Source: Bradyrhizobium cajani (GTDB taxonomy: Bacteria > Pseudomonadota > Alphaproteobacteria > Rhizobiales > Xanthobacteraceae). From it: 64,000 bases of DNA. The translations under genes were made by a program, and so were the position numbers. Each line of letters begins with the position of its first letter. Within the stretch, counting starts at the first letter, position 1. This document shows positions 17,321 to 27,771 of this stretch, piece by piece. The notes beneath the pieces were generated by a model. That model did not search any database and was not told the origin of the DNA. It worked only from the letters and a program-made list of their open reading frames with translations. The DNA lies in the NCBI RefSeq assembly GCF_009759665.1, contig NZ_WQNE01000019.1, positions 89,305 through 153,304 on the forward strand. Reading direction: 5' to 3'.

Positions 17321-18556
17321 ATGGTGGGCCCGCGTACTCCCAAGTCTTCGTCTCCGGGGTCCCGATCGTCGGGGGCGACCCGGCGGAGCGCGATTGGCCT
17401 GCTGCTCGGCGCGCCCCTGCTGTCGGCCTGCGCCGGCGTGCAGCAGAGCCTGAGCCAGTTCTCCAATCCGTTCAGCAGCTCCTCCGCGCCGCCGGCCCAG
17501 CCGGCCGGTCCGCAGCAACAGGCCACGACCGCGGGCACCGGCGGGGTCAAGGTCGCCGTGATCCTGCCGCTCTCGGCCGCCGGCAACGCCGGCCTTGCCG
17601 CGCAATCCATGCGCAATGCCGCCGAGATGGCGCTGGCCGAGTTTCAGAATCCCAATATCCAGCTCCTGATCAAGGACGACAATGGCAGCCCGCAGGGCGC
17701 GCAGGCAGGTGCGCAGCAGGCGGTTGACGAGGGCGCCGAGATCATCCTGGGGCCGCTGTTCGCACAATCGGTGCCGGCGGTGGCGCAGGTCGCGCGCACG
17801 CGCGGCATTTCCGTGATCGCGTTCTCGACCGATTCGAGCATCGCCGGCCGCGGCGTCTATCTGCTCAGCTTCCTGCCGGAGTCAGACGTCAACCGCATCA
17901 TCGAATATTCCGCCAGCATCGGAAAGCGCTCCGTCGCCGTGCTGGTGCCCGACAATGCCTACGGCAATGTCGTCGAGGCCGCGGTGAAGGCGGCGGTGCC
18001 GCGGCGTGGCGGCCGCATCGTCGCGTTCGAGAAATACGGCGCCGATCGCGCCACGCCGGCCCGCACCGTGGCGCAGCAGCTCGGCAGCGCCGACGCACTG
18101 TTCATCGCCGACGACGGCGATGCCGTCGTCGCGGTGGCCGATGCCATGACCGCGGCGGGCGCCAATTTGCGCAACATCCAGATGCTCGGCACTGGCCTGT
18201 GGGACAATCCGCGCGTCTATGCCAGCTCCGCACTGCAAGGCGGCCTCTACGCCGCGCCCGATCCGGCCGGCTTTCGCGCCTTCTCCGGCCGCTACCGCAC
18301 CAAATACGGCGCCGAGCCGGTGCGCACGGCGACGCTGGCCTATGACGCCGTCGCCCTCGTCGCCGCGCTCGCGCGCACGCAGGGCACCACGCGCTTCTCG
18401 CCGGACGTGCTCACCAACCCCTCCGGCTTTGCCGGCATCGATGGCCTGTTCCGCTTCCGCGCCGACGGCACCAATGAACGTGGGCTCGCCGTGATGAAGG
18501 TGACGACCGGCGGCGGCGTTGCAGTCGCGGGCTCGCCGAAGAGCTTTGGGGCGTGA
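17321..18556 (+). CDS. Penicillin-binding protein activator (LpoA-like) lipoprotein
   Basis: This is a 411-residue lipoprotein with a periplasmic-binding-protein type I fold. Twin arginines at 21-22 precede a hydrophobic stretch and the lipobox LLSAC, with the cysteine at residue 37. The mature protein starts with a Ser/Pro/Gln linker and then IKVAVILPLS-like strands (VKVAVILPLSA), GAQQAVDEGAEIILGPLFA and LVPDNAYGNVVEAA. It corresponds to the family annotated as penicillin-binding protein activator (LpoA) or ABC-type amino acid binding proteins and is usually divergent from rsmI, as here. A direct role in peptidoglycan synthesis is inferred from family membership. Confidence 0.85.
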   Translation: MVGPRTPKSSSPGSRSSGATRRSAIGLLLGAPLLSACAGVQQSLSQFSNPFSSSSAPPAQPAGPQQQATTAGTGGVKVAVILPLSAAGNAGLAAQSMRNAAEMALAEFQNPNIQLLIKDDNGSPQGAQAGAQQAVDEGAEIILGPLFAQSVPAVAQVARTRGISVIAFSTDSSIAGRGVYLLSFLPESDVNRIIEYSASIGKRSVAVLVPDNAYGNVVEAAVKAAVPRRGGRIVAFEKYGADRATPARTVAQQLGSADALFIADDGDAVVAVADAMTAAGANLRNIQMLGTGLWDNPRVYASSALQGGLYAAPDPAGFRAFSGRYRTKYGAEPVRTATLAYDAVALVAALARTQGTTRFSPDVLTNPSGFAGIDGLFRFRADGTNERGLAVMKVTTGGGVAVAGSPKSFGA

Positions 18557-18562
18557 TGGCCT

Positions 18563-18650
18563 CGTAGCCCGGATGGAGCGCAGCGTAATCCGGGAACAGT
18601 CTCTCCGCGTAGACAGATCCCGGATTTCGCTACGCTCCATCCGGGCTACG
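18563..18650. repeat. Intergenic palindromic repeat, family A, copy 2
   Basis: Arms of about 33 bases (starting cgtagcccggatggagcg) pair with two mismatches around a 22-base loop. It lies between the convergent lipoprotein gene and hemW, where the hairpin could end both transcripts. Confidence 0.88.
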
Positions 18651-18658
18651 GCAGCTCG

Positions 18659-19813
18659 TTACGCCGCCAGATCCGCGACCACCGCGTCCAGCACCGGGAA
18701 TCCGCTGCTGGTCACGCGCAGGCGTCCCGTGGCGTCGACGGTGATCGCACCTTCCTCGCGCAGCAGCGCAATGCGGCCGGGATCGAGCGGGCGGCCGGAA
18801 AGCGCGGTGTAGCGCTCGGGGTCGATGCCCTCGGCGAGGCGCAGCCCCATCAGCAGGAATTCGTCGGCGCGTTCCTCGCTGTTGAGGAGATCGTCGGTGA
18901 CGATGCCGTGGCCGTTGGTCTCGACCCGCATCAGCCAGGCCTCGGGACGCTTCTCGGTGGCGGTGGCGTGGCGCACGCCGTCGATGTCGAGCCGGCCATG
19001 CGCGCCGGGACCGATGCCGGCATATTCGTCACCGCGCCAGTAGACCAGATTGTGCCGGCACTCGGCGCCGCGCCGCGCGTGATTTGAAATCTCGTAGGCG
19101 GGGAGCCCGAGCTTCTCGCAGGTCTCCTGCGTGACGTCGTAGAGCGCGCGCGCGACCGCTTCGTCCGGCGTCTTCAATTTGCCGGCCTGGTGCAGGCCGA
19201 AGAACGGCGTGCCTTCCTCGATCGTGAGCTGATAGAGCGACAGATGCTCGGCGGCCTCATTGATCGCGAGCCGCAGCTCATCGGCCCACATCGCCGGCGT
19301 CTGGTCGGGGCGGGCGTAGATCAGGTCGAACGAATAACGCTCGAACGAGCGGCGCGCGATCGCGACGGCATCGAGTGCCTCGCGCGCGCTGTGCATGCGG
19401 CCCAGCGCCTTCAGCGAGACATCGTCGAGCGCCTGCACGCCGAGCGAGACGCGGTTGACGCCGGCGGCGCGATAGCCCGCGAAGCGGGTGGCCTCGACAC
19501 TGGTCGGGTTTGCTTCCAGCGTCACCTCGACATCGCCGGCGACGGTCCAGTGCCTGCCGATCGCATCGAGCACCGCGCCGACGGTTGCGGGCTGCATCAG
19601 GGACGGCGTGCCGCCGCCGAGAAAGATCGAGGTGACCTCGCGGCCTCCCGCGCGCTGCGCCGTCGTCTCGATCTCGCGGGCGAAGGCGGCCGCAAAGCGG
19701 CCCTCGTCGATCGCGGCGTGGCGGACATGGCTGTTGAAATCGCAATAGGGGCACTTCGACAGGCAGAACGGCCAGTGCACGTAGACGCCGAAGGCTTCCT
19801 TAGCGCGGCTCAA
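18659..19813 (-). CDS. hemW: Radical SAM heme chaperone HemW
   Basis: HemW is a radical-SAM family protein that binds heme and hands it to respiratory enzymes; it was long mis-annotated as an oxygen-independent coproporphyrinogen oxidase. The 384-residue product has the cluster motif CxxxCxxC (C17, C21, C24 in PFCLSKCPYC), the SAM-binding IFLGGGTPSL segment, and the HemW C-terminal domain. It appears to start at TTG (MSRAKEAFGVY), 14 bases inside the end of rdgB, so the two are translationally linked. It is downstream of rdgB and rph on the same strand. Confidence 0.93.
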   Translation of the reverse strand: MSRAKEAFGVYVHWPFCLSKCPYCDFNSHVRHAAIDEGRFAAAFAREIETTAQRAGGREVTSIFLGGGTPSLMQPATVGAVLDAIGRHWTVAGDVEVTLEANPTSVEATRFAGYRAAGVNRVSLGVQALDDVSLKALGRMHSAREALDAVAIARRSFERYSFDLIYARPDQTPAMWADELRLAINEAAEHLSLYQLTIEEGTPFFGLHQAGKLKTPDEAVARALYDVTQETCEKLGLPAYEISNHARRGAECRHNLVYWRGDEYAGIGPGAHGRLDIDGVRHATATEKRPEAWLMRVETNGHGIVTDDLLNSEERADEFLLMGLRLAEGIDPERYTALSGRPLDPGRIALLREEGAITVDATGRLRVTSSGFPVLDAVVADLAA

Positions 19814-20435
19814 GGCAGATCTCCGCCAGTTTCACGAAGGCGCGGGCGCGGTGCGACAGGCCGAGGCCAATCGGCGGCAGGCCGTGCTTCTCGACGCTCT
19901 CCATCTCGCCGAAGGTACGGCTGTGGTCCTCGGGCAGGAACATCGGATCATAGCCGAAGCCGGCGGTGCCGCGCGGCGGCCAGACCAGCGTGCCGTCGAC
20001 GCGCGCCTCGACCTCTTCGAGATGATCGTCGGGCCAGGCGACGCAGAGCGCTGAGACGAAGTGCGCCTTGCGCTTGTCCGGCGTGGTGGCGCCGCGCTCC
20101 TGCAACAGGCGCTCGATCTGCGCCATCGCCGCGGCGAAGTCCTTGGCCGGGCCGGCCCAGCGCGCGCTGTAGATGCCGGGCGCGCCGTCGAGCGCGTCGA
20201 CCACGATGCCGGAATCATCGGCGAAGGCGGGAAGCCTGGCCGCCTGCGCCGCCGCGATCGCCTTGATCGCGGCATTGCTGCGGAAATCGTTGCCGGTCTC
20301 CTCCGGCTCGGGCAGGCCGAGCTCGCCCGCCGACACCGCCTCGATGCCGTACGGCGCAAGCAGCTCCCGCATCTCGGCGAGCTTGCCGGGATTGTGGGTG
20401 GCGATGACGAGCTTGTCCGTGATTCGGCGGTGCAT
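19800..20435 (-). CDS. rdgB: Non-canonical purine NTP pyrophosphatase (RdgB/HAM1)
   Basis: RdgB hydrolyses dITP, XTP and ITP to the monophosphates and so keeps deaminated purines out of DNA and RNA. The 211-residue product shows the family N terminus VIATHNPGKLAEM, the substrate-loop FADDSGIVVDALDGAPGIYSAR region (about residues 70-92), and GFGYDPMFLPE plus SHRARAF near the end. It lies 10 bases after rph and overlaps hemW, giving the order rph-rdgB-hemW found across alphaproteobacteria. Confidence 0.96.
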   Translation of the reverse strand: MHRRITDKLVIATHNPGKLAEMRELLAPYGIEAVSAGELGLPEPEETGNDFRSNAAIKAIAAAQAARLPAFADDSGIVVDALDGAPGIYSARWAGPAKDFAAAMAQIERLLQERGATTPDKRKAHFVSALCVAWPDDHLEEVEARVDGTLVWPPRGTAGFGYDPMFLPEDHSRTFGEMESVEKHGLPPIGLGLSHRARAFVKLAEICLEPR

Positions 20436-20445
20436 GGCCTATTGA

Positions 20446-21159
20446 CTACGCTACCGCCAGTTTCTGCAAGTCCACGAGACGCGCGACGCCCTTGCGCGCC
20501 AGGGCCATCAGCGCCAGGAACTCGGCTTCGCTGAACGGCTCGCGTTCCGCGGTGCCCTGCACCTCGATGATGCGGCCGTCGCCCGTCATGACGAAATTGG
20601 CGTCGGTCTGGGCTTCCGAATCCTCGGCATAGTCAAGATCGAGCACCGGCGTGCCATTGTAGATGCCGCACGAGATCGCGGCGACGTTGTCGCGGAGCAC
20701 GTTGGCCTTGATCATGTTGCGCGCCTTCATCCAGTTGATGCAGTCGGCAAGCGCGACCCAGGCGCCGGTGATCGAGGCCGTGCGCGTGCCGCCGTCGGCC
20801 TGGAGCACGTCGCAATCGACCGTGATCTGGCGCTCACCGAGCGCTTCGAGGTCGACGATGGTGCGAAGCGAGCGGCCGATCAGGCGCTGAATCTCGACGG
20901 TGCGGCCGCTCTGTTTTCCCGCAGAGGCTTCGCGGCGGGTGCGTTCCGAGGTCGCGCGTGGCAGCATGCCGTATTCGGCGGTGACCCAGCCGCGGCCCTG
21001 GCCCTTCAGCCACGGCGGCAGGCGGTCTTCCAGCGTGGCGGTGACCAGCACATGGGTGTCGCCGAATTTCACGAGGCACGAGCCCTCCGCATATTTGACC
21101 ACGCCGCGCTCCAGCGTCACGGGGCGCAATTCGTCGGGCGCACGGCGGCTTGGCCGCAT
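20446..21159 (-). CDS. rph: Ribonuclease PH
   Basis: RNase PH is a phosphate-dependent 3'-5' exoribonuclease that trims tRNA 3' ends. The 237-residue product is standard length, with MRPSRRAPDELRPV at the N terminus, GWVTAEYGMLPRAT, RTVEIQRLIGRSLR and the phosphate-binding DCDVLQADGGTRTASITG region. The ATG at 21159 is chosen; the frame extends 46 residues further upstream but with no family similarity. It is divergent from hrcA, with 168 bases between the starts. Confidence 0.97.
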   Translation of the reverse strand: MRPSRRAPDELRPVTLERGVVKYAEGSCLVKFGDTHVLVTATLEDRLPPWLKGQGRGWVTAEYGMLPRATSERTRREASAGKQSGRTVEIQRLIGRSLRTIVDLEALGERQITVDCDVLQADGGTRTASITGAWVALADCINWMKARNMIKANVLRDNVAAISCGIYNGTPVLDLDYAEDSEAQTDANFVMTGDGRIIEVQGTAEREPFSEAEFLALMALARKGVARLVDLQKLAVA

Positions 21160-21327
21160 GGGAAATCCTCCAAAACTCGCAGGTGTAGGGCTGTTCGCGG
21201 TGCTTGTAGGTGGGGTGAGGGTGGGCGGCAAGGTTTTTTCACCCCTGATTTCGAACCCGCAAACGCCACGCTTGTCAGAAGCGTCCGGGATGGACAAATT
21301 ATGAGCATCTGAGAGGAGTTACCGTCT

Positions 21328-22416
21328 GTGGCCCATCACGATCCGATCCATCTGATCGCGCCGCGCGCAGGCCTCGCCCAGCTCAACGAGCGTTCCCGCG
21401 ACATCTTTCGTCAAATTGTCGAAAGCTATCTCGCGACAGGCGAGCCGGTCGGCTCGCGCAACATCTCGCGCCTGATCGCCTTGCCGCTGTCGCCGGCCTC
21501 GGTCCGCAACGTCATGGCCGATCTGGAACAGCTCGGCCTGATCTATGCCCCGCATACCTCCGCCGGCCGCCTGCCGACGGAACTCGGCCTGCGTTTCTTC
21601 GTCGATGCCTTGATGCAGGTTGGCGATCTCAGCGAGGCCGAGCGGCAGTCGATCCAGAGCCAGCTTGCTTCCGTCGGCCAGGCCCAATCGGTCGAGGCGG
21701 CGCTGGAGCAGGCGCTGACGCAGCTCTCGGGTCTCACGCGGGCCGCCGCGGTCGTGTTGACGCCGAAGTCGAATGCGAGGCTCAAACATATCGAATTCGT
21801 CCGGCTGGAACCCGAAAGGGCGCTGGTGATCCTGGTCGGCGAGGATGGCCAGGTCGAAAACCGTGTCCTGACGCTGCCGCCCGGGGTTCCCTCCTCGGCC
21901 ATCATTGAAGCCGGCAATTTCCTCAATGCACGAATCCGCGGCCGGACCCTGGCCGAAGCGCGGCTCGAGCTCGAGACCGCGCTCGCGGAGGCGCGCGCCG
22001 AGCTCGACCAGCTGACGCAGAAGGTGATCTCGGCCGGCATCGCGAGCTGGTCCGGTGGCGAGAACGAGAACCGCCAGCTCATCGTTCGCGGTCACGCCAA
22101 CCTGCTCGAAGACCTGCATGCGCTGGAGGATCTGGAGCGGGTGCGGCTGTTGTTCGACGATCTCGAGACCAAGCGCGGCGTGATCGACCTGCTTGGCCGG
22201 GCCGAGACCGCGGAGGGCGTGCGGATCTTCATCGGCAGCGAGAACAAGCTGTTCTCGCTGTCGGGCTCCTCCACCATCATCTCGCCCTATCGGGATGCCG
22301 CCGGCCATATCGTCGGCGTTCTCGGCGTGATCGGTCCGACACGGCTGAATTATGCCCGCGTGATCCCGACCGTGGACTATGCCGCCCGCATCGTCAGCCG
22401 CCTTTTGGGGGGCTGA
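21328..22416 (+). CDS. hrcA: Heat-inducible transcription repressor HrcA
   Basis: HrcA represses chaperone genes by binding the CIRCE inverted repeat. The 362-residue product has an N-terminal winged helix (LNERSRDIFRQIVESYL, GEPVGSRNISRL, SVRNVMADLEQLGLI) and GAF-like dimer domains (FIGSENKLFSLSGSSTIISPYR near the C terminus). The start is GTG, preceded by gaggagt. It is followed by grpE after 96 bases. I found no CIRCE repeat upstream of hrcA or dnaK in this window, so its targets (probably groESL) lie elsewhere. Confidence 0.96.
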   Translation: MAHHDPIHLIAPRAGLAQLNERSRDIFRQIVESYLATGEPVGSRNISRLIALPLSPASVRNVMADLEQLGLIYAPHTSAGRLPTELGLRFFVDALMQVGDLSEAERQSIQSQLASVGQAQSVEAALEQALTQLSGLTRAAAVVLTPKSNARLKHIEFVRLEPERALVILVGEDGQVENRVLTLPPGVPSSAIIEAGNFLNARIRGRTLAEARLELETALAEARAELDQLTQKVISAGIASWSGGENENRQLIVRGHANLLEDLHALEDLERVRLLFDDLETKRGVIDLLGRAETAEGVRIFIGSENKLFSLSGSSTIISPYRDAAGHIVGVLGVIGPTRLNYARVIPTVDYAARIVSRLLGG

Positions 22417-22512
22417 CCGGCGTTTCCTCCGATCACGGGCGCTTGATTTTCGTCTCTTTAGGCACGATATCCGGGCCAACAATCCCTGGAAACGAGTTCG
22501 AGATTAGAGCCG

Positions 22513-23118
22513 ATGAACGATCGAGACCGGCAACCCGAAGACACGGCCGCGCCGACGGCTGAACCCGTGGTGTCAAAGCCCTACATCATGCCCGACGATC
22601 CCGAGCCGGGTTCGGTCGAAACGTTGCAGAAGGAAGCCACCGAGGCGCGCGACCGCATGCTGCGAACGCTGGCCGAGATGGAGAATTTGCGCAAGCGCAC
22701 CACCAAGGAGGTCGCCGACGCCCGCCTCTATGGCATCACCGGCTTTGCCCGCGACGTGCTCGACATCGCCGACAATCTTCAGCGCGCGCTCGATGCCGTT
22801 CCGGCCGAGGCCCGCGCCGCCGCCGATCCCGGCCTGATTTCGCTGATCGAGGGCGTCGAGCTCACCGAGCGCTCGCTGCTCAACGCGCTGGAGAAGCACG
22901 GCGTGAAGAAGTTCGATCCCCAGGGCCAGAAGTTCGATCCGAACTTCCAGCAGGCGATGTTCGAGGTGCCCGATCCGTCGGTGCCGTCGGGCACCGTGGT
23001 CCAGGTCGTGCAGGCCGGCTACACCATCGGCGAGCGCGTGCTGCGCCCGGCCCTGGTCGGTGTCGCCAAAGGCGGCGCGAAGGCGACAGCCGCCGCCAAC
23101 AGCAACGAGTCGAACTGA
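22513..23118 (+). CDS. grpE: Nucleotide exchange factor GrpE
   Basis: GrpE releases ADP from DnaK. The 201-residue product has an acidic, disordered N terminus, the long helix (EATEARDRMLRTLAEMENLRKRT), and the C-terminal beta domain with PNFQQAMFEVPD, TVVQVVQAGYTIGERVLRPALVGVA near the end. A CTTGATT at 22442 followed 14 bases later by cacgatat resembles a weak heat-shock sigma promoter in the 96-base gap after hrcA. Probably expressed both with hrcA and from its own promoter. Confidence 0.96.
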   Translation: MNDRDRQPEDTAAPTAEPVVSKPYIMPDDPEPGSVETLQKEATEARDRMLRTLAEMENLRKRTTKEVADARLYGITGFARDVLDIADNLQRALDAVPAEARAAADPGLISLIEGVELTERSLLNALEKHGVKKFDPQGQKFDPNFQQAMFEVPDPSVPSGTVVQVVQAGYTIGERVLRPALVGVAKGGAKATAAANSNESN

Positions 23119-23148
23119 GCGGCGTAAACCGCTTCCTGAAATCTTGGT

Positions 23149-23249
23149 GTCATTCCGGGGCGATGCGAAGCATCGAACTACGGTGCGCAATTGCGCACCT
23201 GAGAATCTCGAGATTCCGGGTTTGGCTCTGCGAGCCGCCCCGGAATGAC
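23149..23249. repeat. Intergenic palindromic repeat, family B, copy 1
   Basis: The element begins gtcattccggggc and ends gccccggaatgac. A central segment with gatgcgaagcatcgaac and ggtgcgcaattgcgcacc, itself two small palindromes, is shared almost exactly with the copy at 40118-40216 in opposite orientation. It lies between convergent grpE and the nicotinamidase gene. Confidence 0.88.
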
Positions 23250-23261
23250 CGCGCGAAGTTC

Positions 23262-23984
23262 CTACGCGCTCATCGCGATATCCGCGGACTGAATCCGCTT
23301 CACGCCGGCCTTGGCCATGTCGGCCCAGGCCTTTGCCAGCGAGCCCTGCGTGTCGATGCCGCGGCAGGCGTCTTCGACCACATAGGTCTCGAAGCCCGCC
23401 TTGCGCGCGTCGAGCGCGGTCCAGGCGACGCAGAAATCCGTCGCGAGGCCGGCGACGAAGACGCGCTTGATCTTGCGCCCCTTCAGATAGCCGGCAAGTC
23501 CCGTCGAGGTCTTGCCGTCGGCTTCGAGGAAGGCCGAATAGCTGTCGACGTCCTTGTGAAAGCCCTTGCGGATGATGAGCTCGGCCTGCGGGATCGATAG
23601 ATCCTTCGAAAGTGCTGCGCCGTCCGTGCCCTGCACGCAATGATCCGGCCACAGCACCTGCTTGCCGTAGGGCAGGTCGATGGTCTCGAACGGCTTCTTG
23701 CCGGAGTGTACTGACGCAAACGAAACATGGCCGGGCGTGTGCCAGTCCTGCGTCATCACGACGTTCGAAAACGCTTTCGCCATTTTGTTGATGACGGGCA
23801 CGACCTGCTCGCCGTCCTTCACCGCGAGGCTGCCGCCCGGCAGAAAACAGTTCTGGACGTCGATCACGAGCAGCACGGAGGTCTCGTCCGGCTTGATCGA
23901 TGTGGCCGCAAGGAGTGCGCCCGGAGCGAGGGCCGCAAGCGCGCTCGTCCCAAGCGCTGTCAAAATCTGTCGTCGATCCAACAT
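23262..23984 (-). CDS. pncA: Tat-exported nicotinamidase / isochorismatase-family hydrolase
   Basis: This is a 240-residue cysteine hydrolase of the nicotinamidase type. The N terminus DRRQILTALG with a hydrophobic run to about residue 27 is a twin-arginine signal. The mature enzyme has the catalytic triad candidates D42 (VIDVQNCF), K140 (RKGFH) and C185 (ATDFCVAW), and a DxHxxxH-like metal site (D80, H82, H86 in QDWHTPGH). Nicotinamidases deamidate nicotinamide to nicotinate for NAD salvage and are normally cytoplasmic. A periplasmic form would feed on external nicotinamide. No other NAD genes are adjacent. Confidence 0.85.
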   Translation of the reverse strand: MLDRRQILTALGTSALAALAPGALLAATSIKPDETSVLLVIDVQNCFLPGGSLAVKDGEQVVPVINKMAKAFSNVVMTQDWHTPGHVSFASVHSGKKPFETIDLPYGKQVLWPDHCVQGTDGAALSKDLSIPQAELIIRKGFHKDVDSYSAFLEADGKTSTGLAGYLKGRKIKRVFVAGLATDFCVAWTALDARKAGFETYVVEDACRGIDTQGSLAKAWADMAKAGVKRIQSADIAMSA

Positions 23985-24104
23985 CGTTCGCCTCCCTCAG
24001 GATGAGCCCAGTGGAGCCGAAGCCTAGTTCCGCGCGCGAGCGAACAGAAGCCCGAAAATGCAGCCGGTTCTGGTGAGGGGTTGGGCTCGCAGCCCCAACA
24101 TCAC

Positions 24105-24262
24105 TGTCGTCCCGGGGCGCGCAAAGCGCGAGCCCGGGATCTATAACCACAGGGAGAGGTTTGGCGAAGACTCTTCGTGGGACTGCGACCGACGGCAACC
24201 GCGAGATCACGCGGTATGGATCCCCGCCCCCGTGCGCAATTGCGCAACTAGGCGGGGATGAC
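24105..24262. repeat. Intergenic palindromic repeat, family C, copy 1
   Basis: The element begins tgtcgtcccggggcgcg and ends ggcggggatgac. Its core ataaccacagggagaggt followed by ttggcgaagact is shared with 50015-50156 and, with few changes, 47294-47424. It also contains gtgcgcaattgcgca as in family B. It fills most of the 304-base spacer 23985-24288, which shows no gene. Confidence 0.85.
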
Positions 24263-24288
24263 ACCGAGTGTGTTGCGCCGCCTTCGCC

Positions 24289-25230
24289 TTACCCCTTCGG
24301 CTGGATGCCGTCGCGCACGGCGCGGAAGCGGGTGAAGGCGGCTGGCCACTGGTCGCGCGGGGCGCTGGCGATGATGCGCAGCGAGGCGCCGCCGCTCGAG
24401 AAGCGGATCCACTGCACCACGGTCACCGGGGTCTTGTCCTTGCCGCTGACGCCGTCGATCCGGGTCTCGAAACCCTGCTGGCCGTTGATGCGGATCGGCT
24501 CCGACATGGTGACGCGCGATTCGCGCACGCCGGGGATTTGCAGCGCTGCTTCCTGGGCGAAGCGGGCGCGGTCGTCGGCCTGCTGCGGGGTGGCGCCGAT
24601 CAGGCCGAGGATCATGAACGGCTTCGACTCATAGCCCATGCTTTCGTTGCCGTCGGCCAGGATGATGCTGGCGCCCGGGGCCAGCGTGCGGATGTCCTTG
24701 AAGTCGGCGAGATCGGTGATCTTGAACGGCATCAGCGCGATCTGCTCTTCGGTCGAGACCTGCTTGCGGGTGACGGTGCTCGCAAACATCTGCCGCACCG
24801 CCTCGTCGGTGTAGATCTTGGTCGCATTCTCGGGGATCTGGACCGCGACATAGCCGGAGAATCCGGCGCCCGGCACGATCATCGAATAGCGCTTCACCGG
24901 GGTCTCGCCCGCCTTGCCGCTTTCGGTGGTGAAATAGGCAAGACCCGCGGGGGTCTCGATCTTGTCCTGCTTGACGCCGGCGGTGCCGGCTGGATTCGAA
25001 TTGAAGGCGCTCACGACCTCGCCATAGGCCGCCGGCGGCAGCTCGGTGATCAGCACCTTGACGCTGCCGTCCCCGCTCTCGAAGCCCGGAAAGGTCTTTG
25101 CCGTGCTCAGCCCGATCAGCGGCACCATGCCGAGGCGCAAGCCCGGCGGGAAAACGGCGTCGGCTGCCCCGGCTGGAAGCGCCGAGGCGACGAGGAGGGC
25201 GAGCGCGGCGAGGGGGCGGATCAGCTTCAT
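24289..25230 (-). CDS. Exported hypothetical protein
   Basis: This is a 313-residue protein of unknown function. A signal peptide (MKLIRPLAALALLVASALPA, cleaved near GAADA) leads into a soluble mature protein without membrane helices, so it is likely periplasmic. Visible blocks are PPGLRLGMVPLIGLS, VKVLITELPPAAY, ESKPFMILGLIGAT and VVQWIRFSSGGASLRIIASA. The ATG at 25230 is preferred over a GTG two codons upstream. It is divergent from dnaK with a 394-base spacer, and is not in an obvious operon. Codon use matches neighbours. Confidence 0.7.
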   Translation of the reverse strand: MKLIRPLAALALLVASALPAGAADAVFPPGLRLGMVPLIGLSTAKTFPGFESGDGSVKVLITELPPAAYGEVVSAFNSNPAGTAGVKQDKIETPAGLAYFTTESGKAGETPVKRYSMIVPGAGFSGYVAVQIPENATKIYTDEAVRQMFASTVTRKQVSTEEQIALMPFKITDLADFKDIRTLAPGASIILADGNESMGYESKPFMILGLIGATPQQADDRARFAQEAALQIPGVRESRVTMSEPIRINGQQGFETRIDGVSGKDKTPVTVVQWIRFSSGGASLRIIASAPRDQWPAAFTRFRAVRDGIQPKG

Positions 25231-25491
25231 GGGCACTCTGATTGGTTCATATTGAGGCCGTTCGATGGTCGGTCACCGGGCCCCTTTGTCGCGCCAAGCA
25301 GCCCCGATGGCGGCTGCCCGGCGCCCGCCTTTTAGCGGGTTTGGCCTTGCTGCAACAGAGCGGGCCAGGTTGCGGCGGCGGGGCCGGCCGGCCGCCGGAC
25401 CTGTTAATAATTCCTCACCCGCAAGGGCGGTTCAGCCCGGATGTGATCTGCCAAAACCCAATGTTTTCACGGCCGAAACGTGATCCCGGTC
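25231..25491. other. Spacer upstream of the dnaK promoter
   Basis: This is non-coding sequence between the divergent exported-protein gene and the dnaK promoter. I see no open frame with coding character and no CIRCE repeat. The stretch near 25375-25395 is very GC-rich (ggcggggccggccggccgcc) and palindromic, which could form a hairpin. Confidence 0.4.
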
Positions 25492-25519
25492 CTTGCGGGC
25501 CCCTCCCCCCCTCCTATAT
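25492..25519 (+). promoter_or_regulatory. RpoH (sigma-32) type promoter of dnaK
   Basis: CTTGCGG at 25492-25498 and CCTATAT at 25513-25519 are 14 bases apart. They fit the alphaproteobacterial heat-shock sigma consensus CTTG...CYTATNT closely at the -10 and at the CTTG core. The predicted transcript would start about 7 bases after the -10 and have a leader of about 100 bases before the dnaK ATG. Confidence 0.65.
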
Positions 25520-25624
25520 GAGCGTCAACCATCGCAATATCGCGAATGTTTGATCTTAGGGGGTTTCGGATCGGGTGCCTTCTGGGCCCAGCCAACCTGC
25601 CGCAAAAAGAAGGATATCAGGACC

Positions 25625-27526
<1,902 letters not shown>

Positions 27527-27575
27527 ACCCCAAGAGGGTGATCATGCGGACGGCTTGGACCCCACACGCGCTACC

Positions 27576-27600
27576 GGCCTCCTCCCTCGCGGGGGAGGCC
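27576..27600 (+). repeat. Hairpin between dnaK and dnaJ
   Basis: A stem of about 10 pairs with one wobble (ggcctcctcc against gggggaggcc) lies in the 245-base dnaK-dnaJ spacer. There is no T-run after it, so it is not a classical terminator; an attenuator or RNA-processing site that keeps dnaJ below dnaK is possible. The rest of the spacer shows no convincing gene; a 73-codon frame there lacks coding character. Confidence 0.5.
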
Positions 27601-27771
27601 GTCGTGCCTGGCGGGGCGGGCGAGGCGCCCGTTACGATCGATCAATTCCCAGCCGTTATTCTGAACGCCGCCAAGCTGCCCTCTGCCGCGAAGCGGAAGG
27701 CTACCTATATCGTCGCGTGGGAACGCCATTTCTCGCCGACCTGACCTGCGATTGGATAGACCGAGTCCGAC

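Noticed and set aside
21160..21327. CIRCE operator expected before hrcA
   Set aside because: No TTAGCACTC-N9-GAGTGCTAA-type repeat is visible here, nor before grpE or dnaK.
22573..24264. 563-codon frame antisense to grpE and through the nicotinamidase gene
   Set aside because: Covers two real genes and two repeats; its translation has no coherent domain.
25520..25624. ROSE-type RNA thermometer in the dnaK leader
   Set aside because: No conserved ROSE sequence block could be recognised near the Shine-Dalgarno; the RpoH promoter is enough to explain heat control.
27544..27765. Small open frame (73 codons) between dnaK and dnaJ
   Set aside because: No Shine-Dalgarno, mixed codon use and a hairpin inside it; more likely a non-coding spacer.
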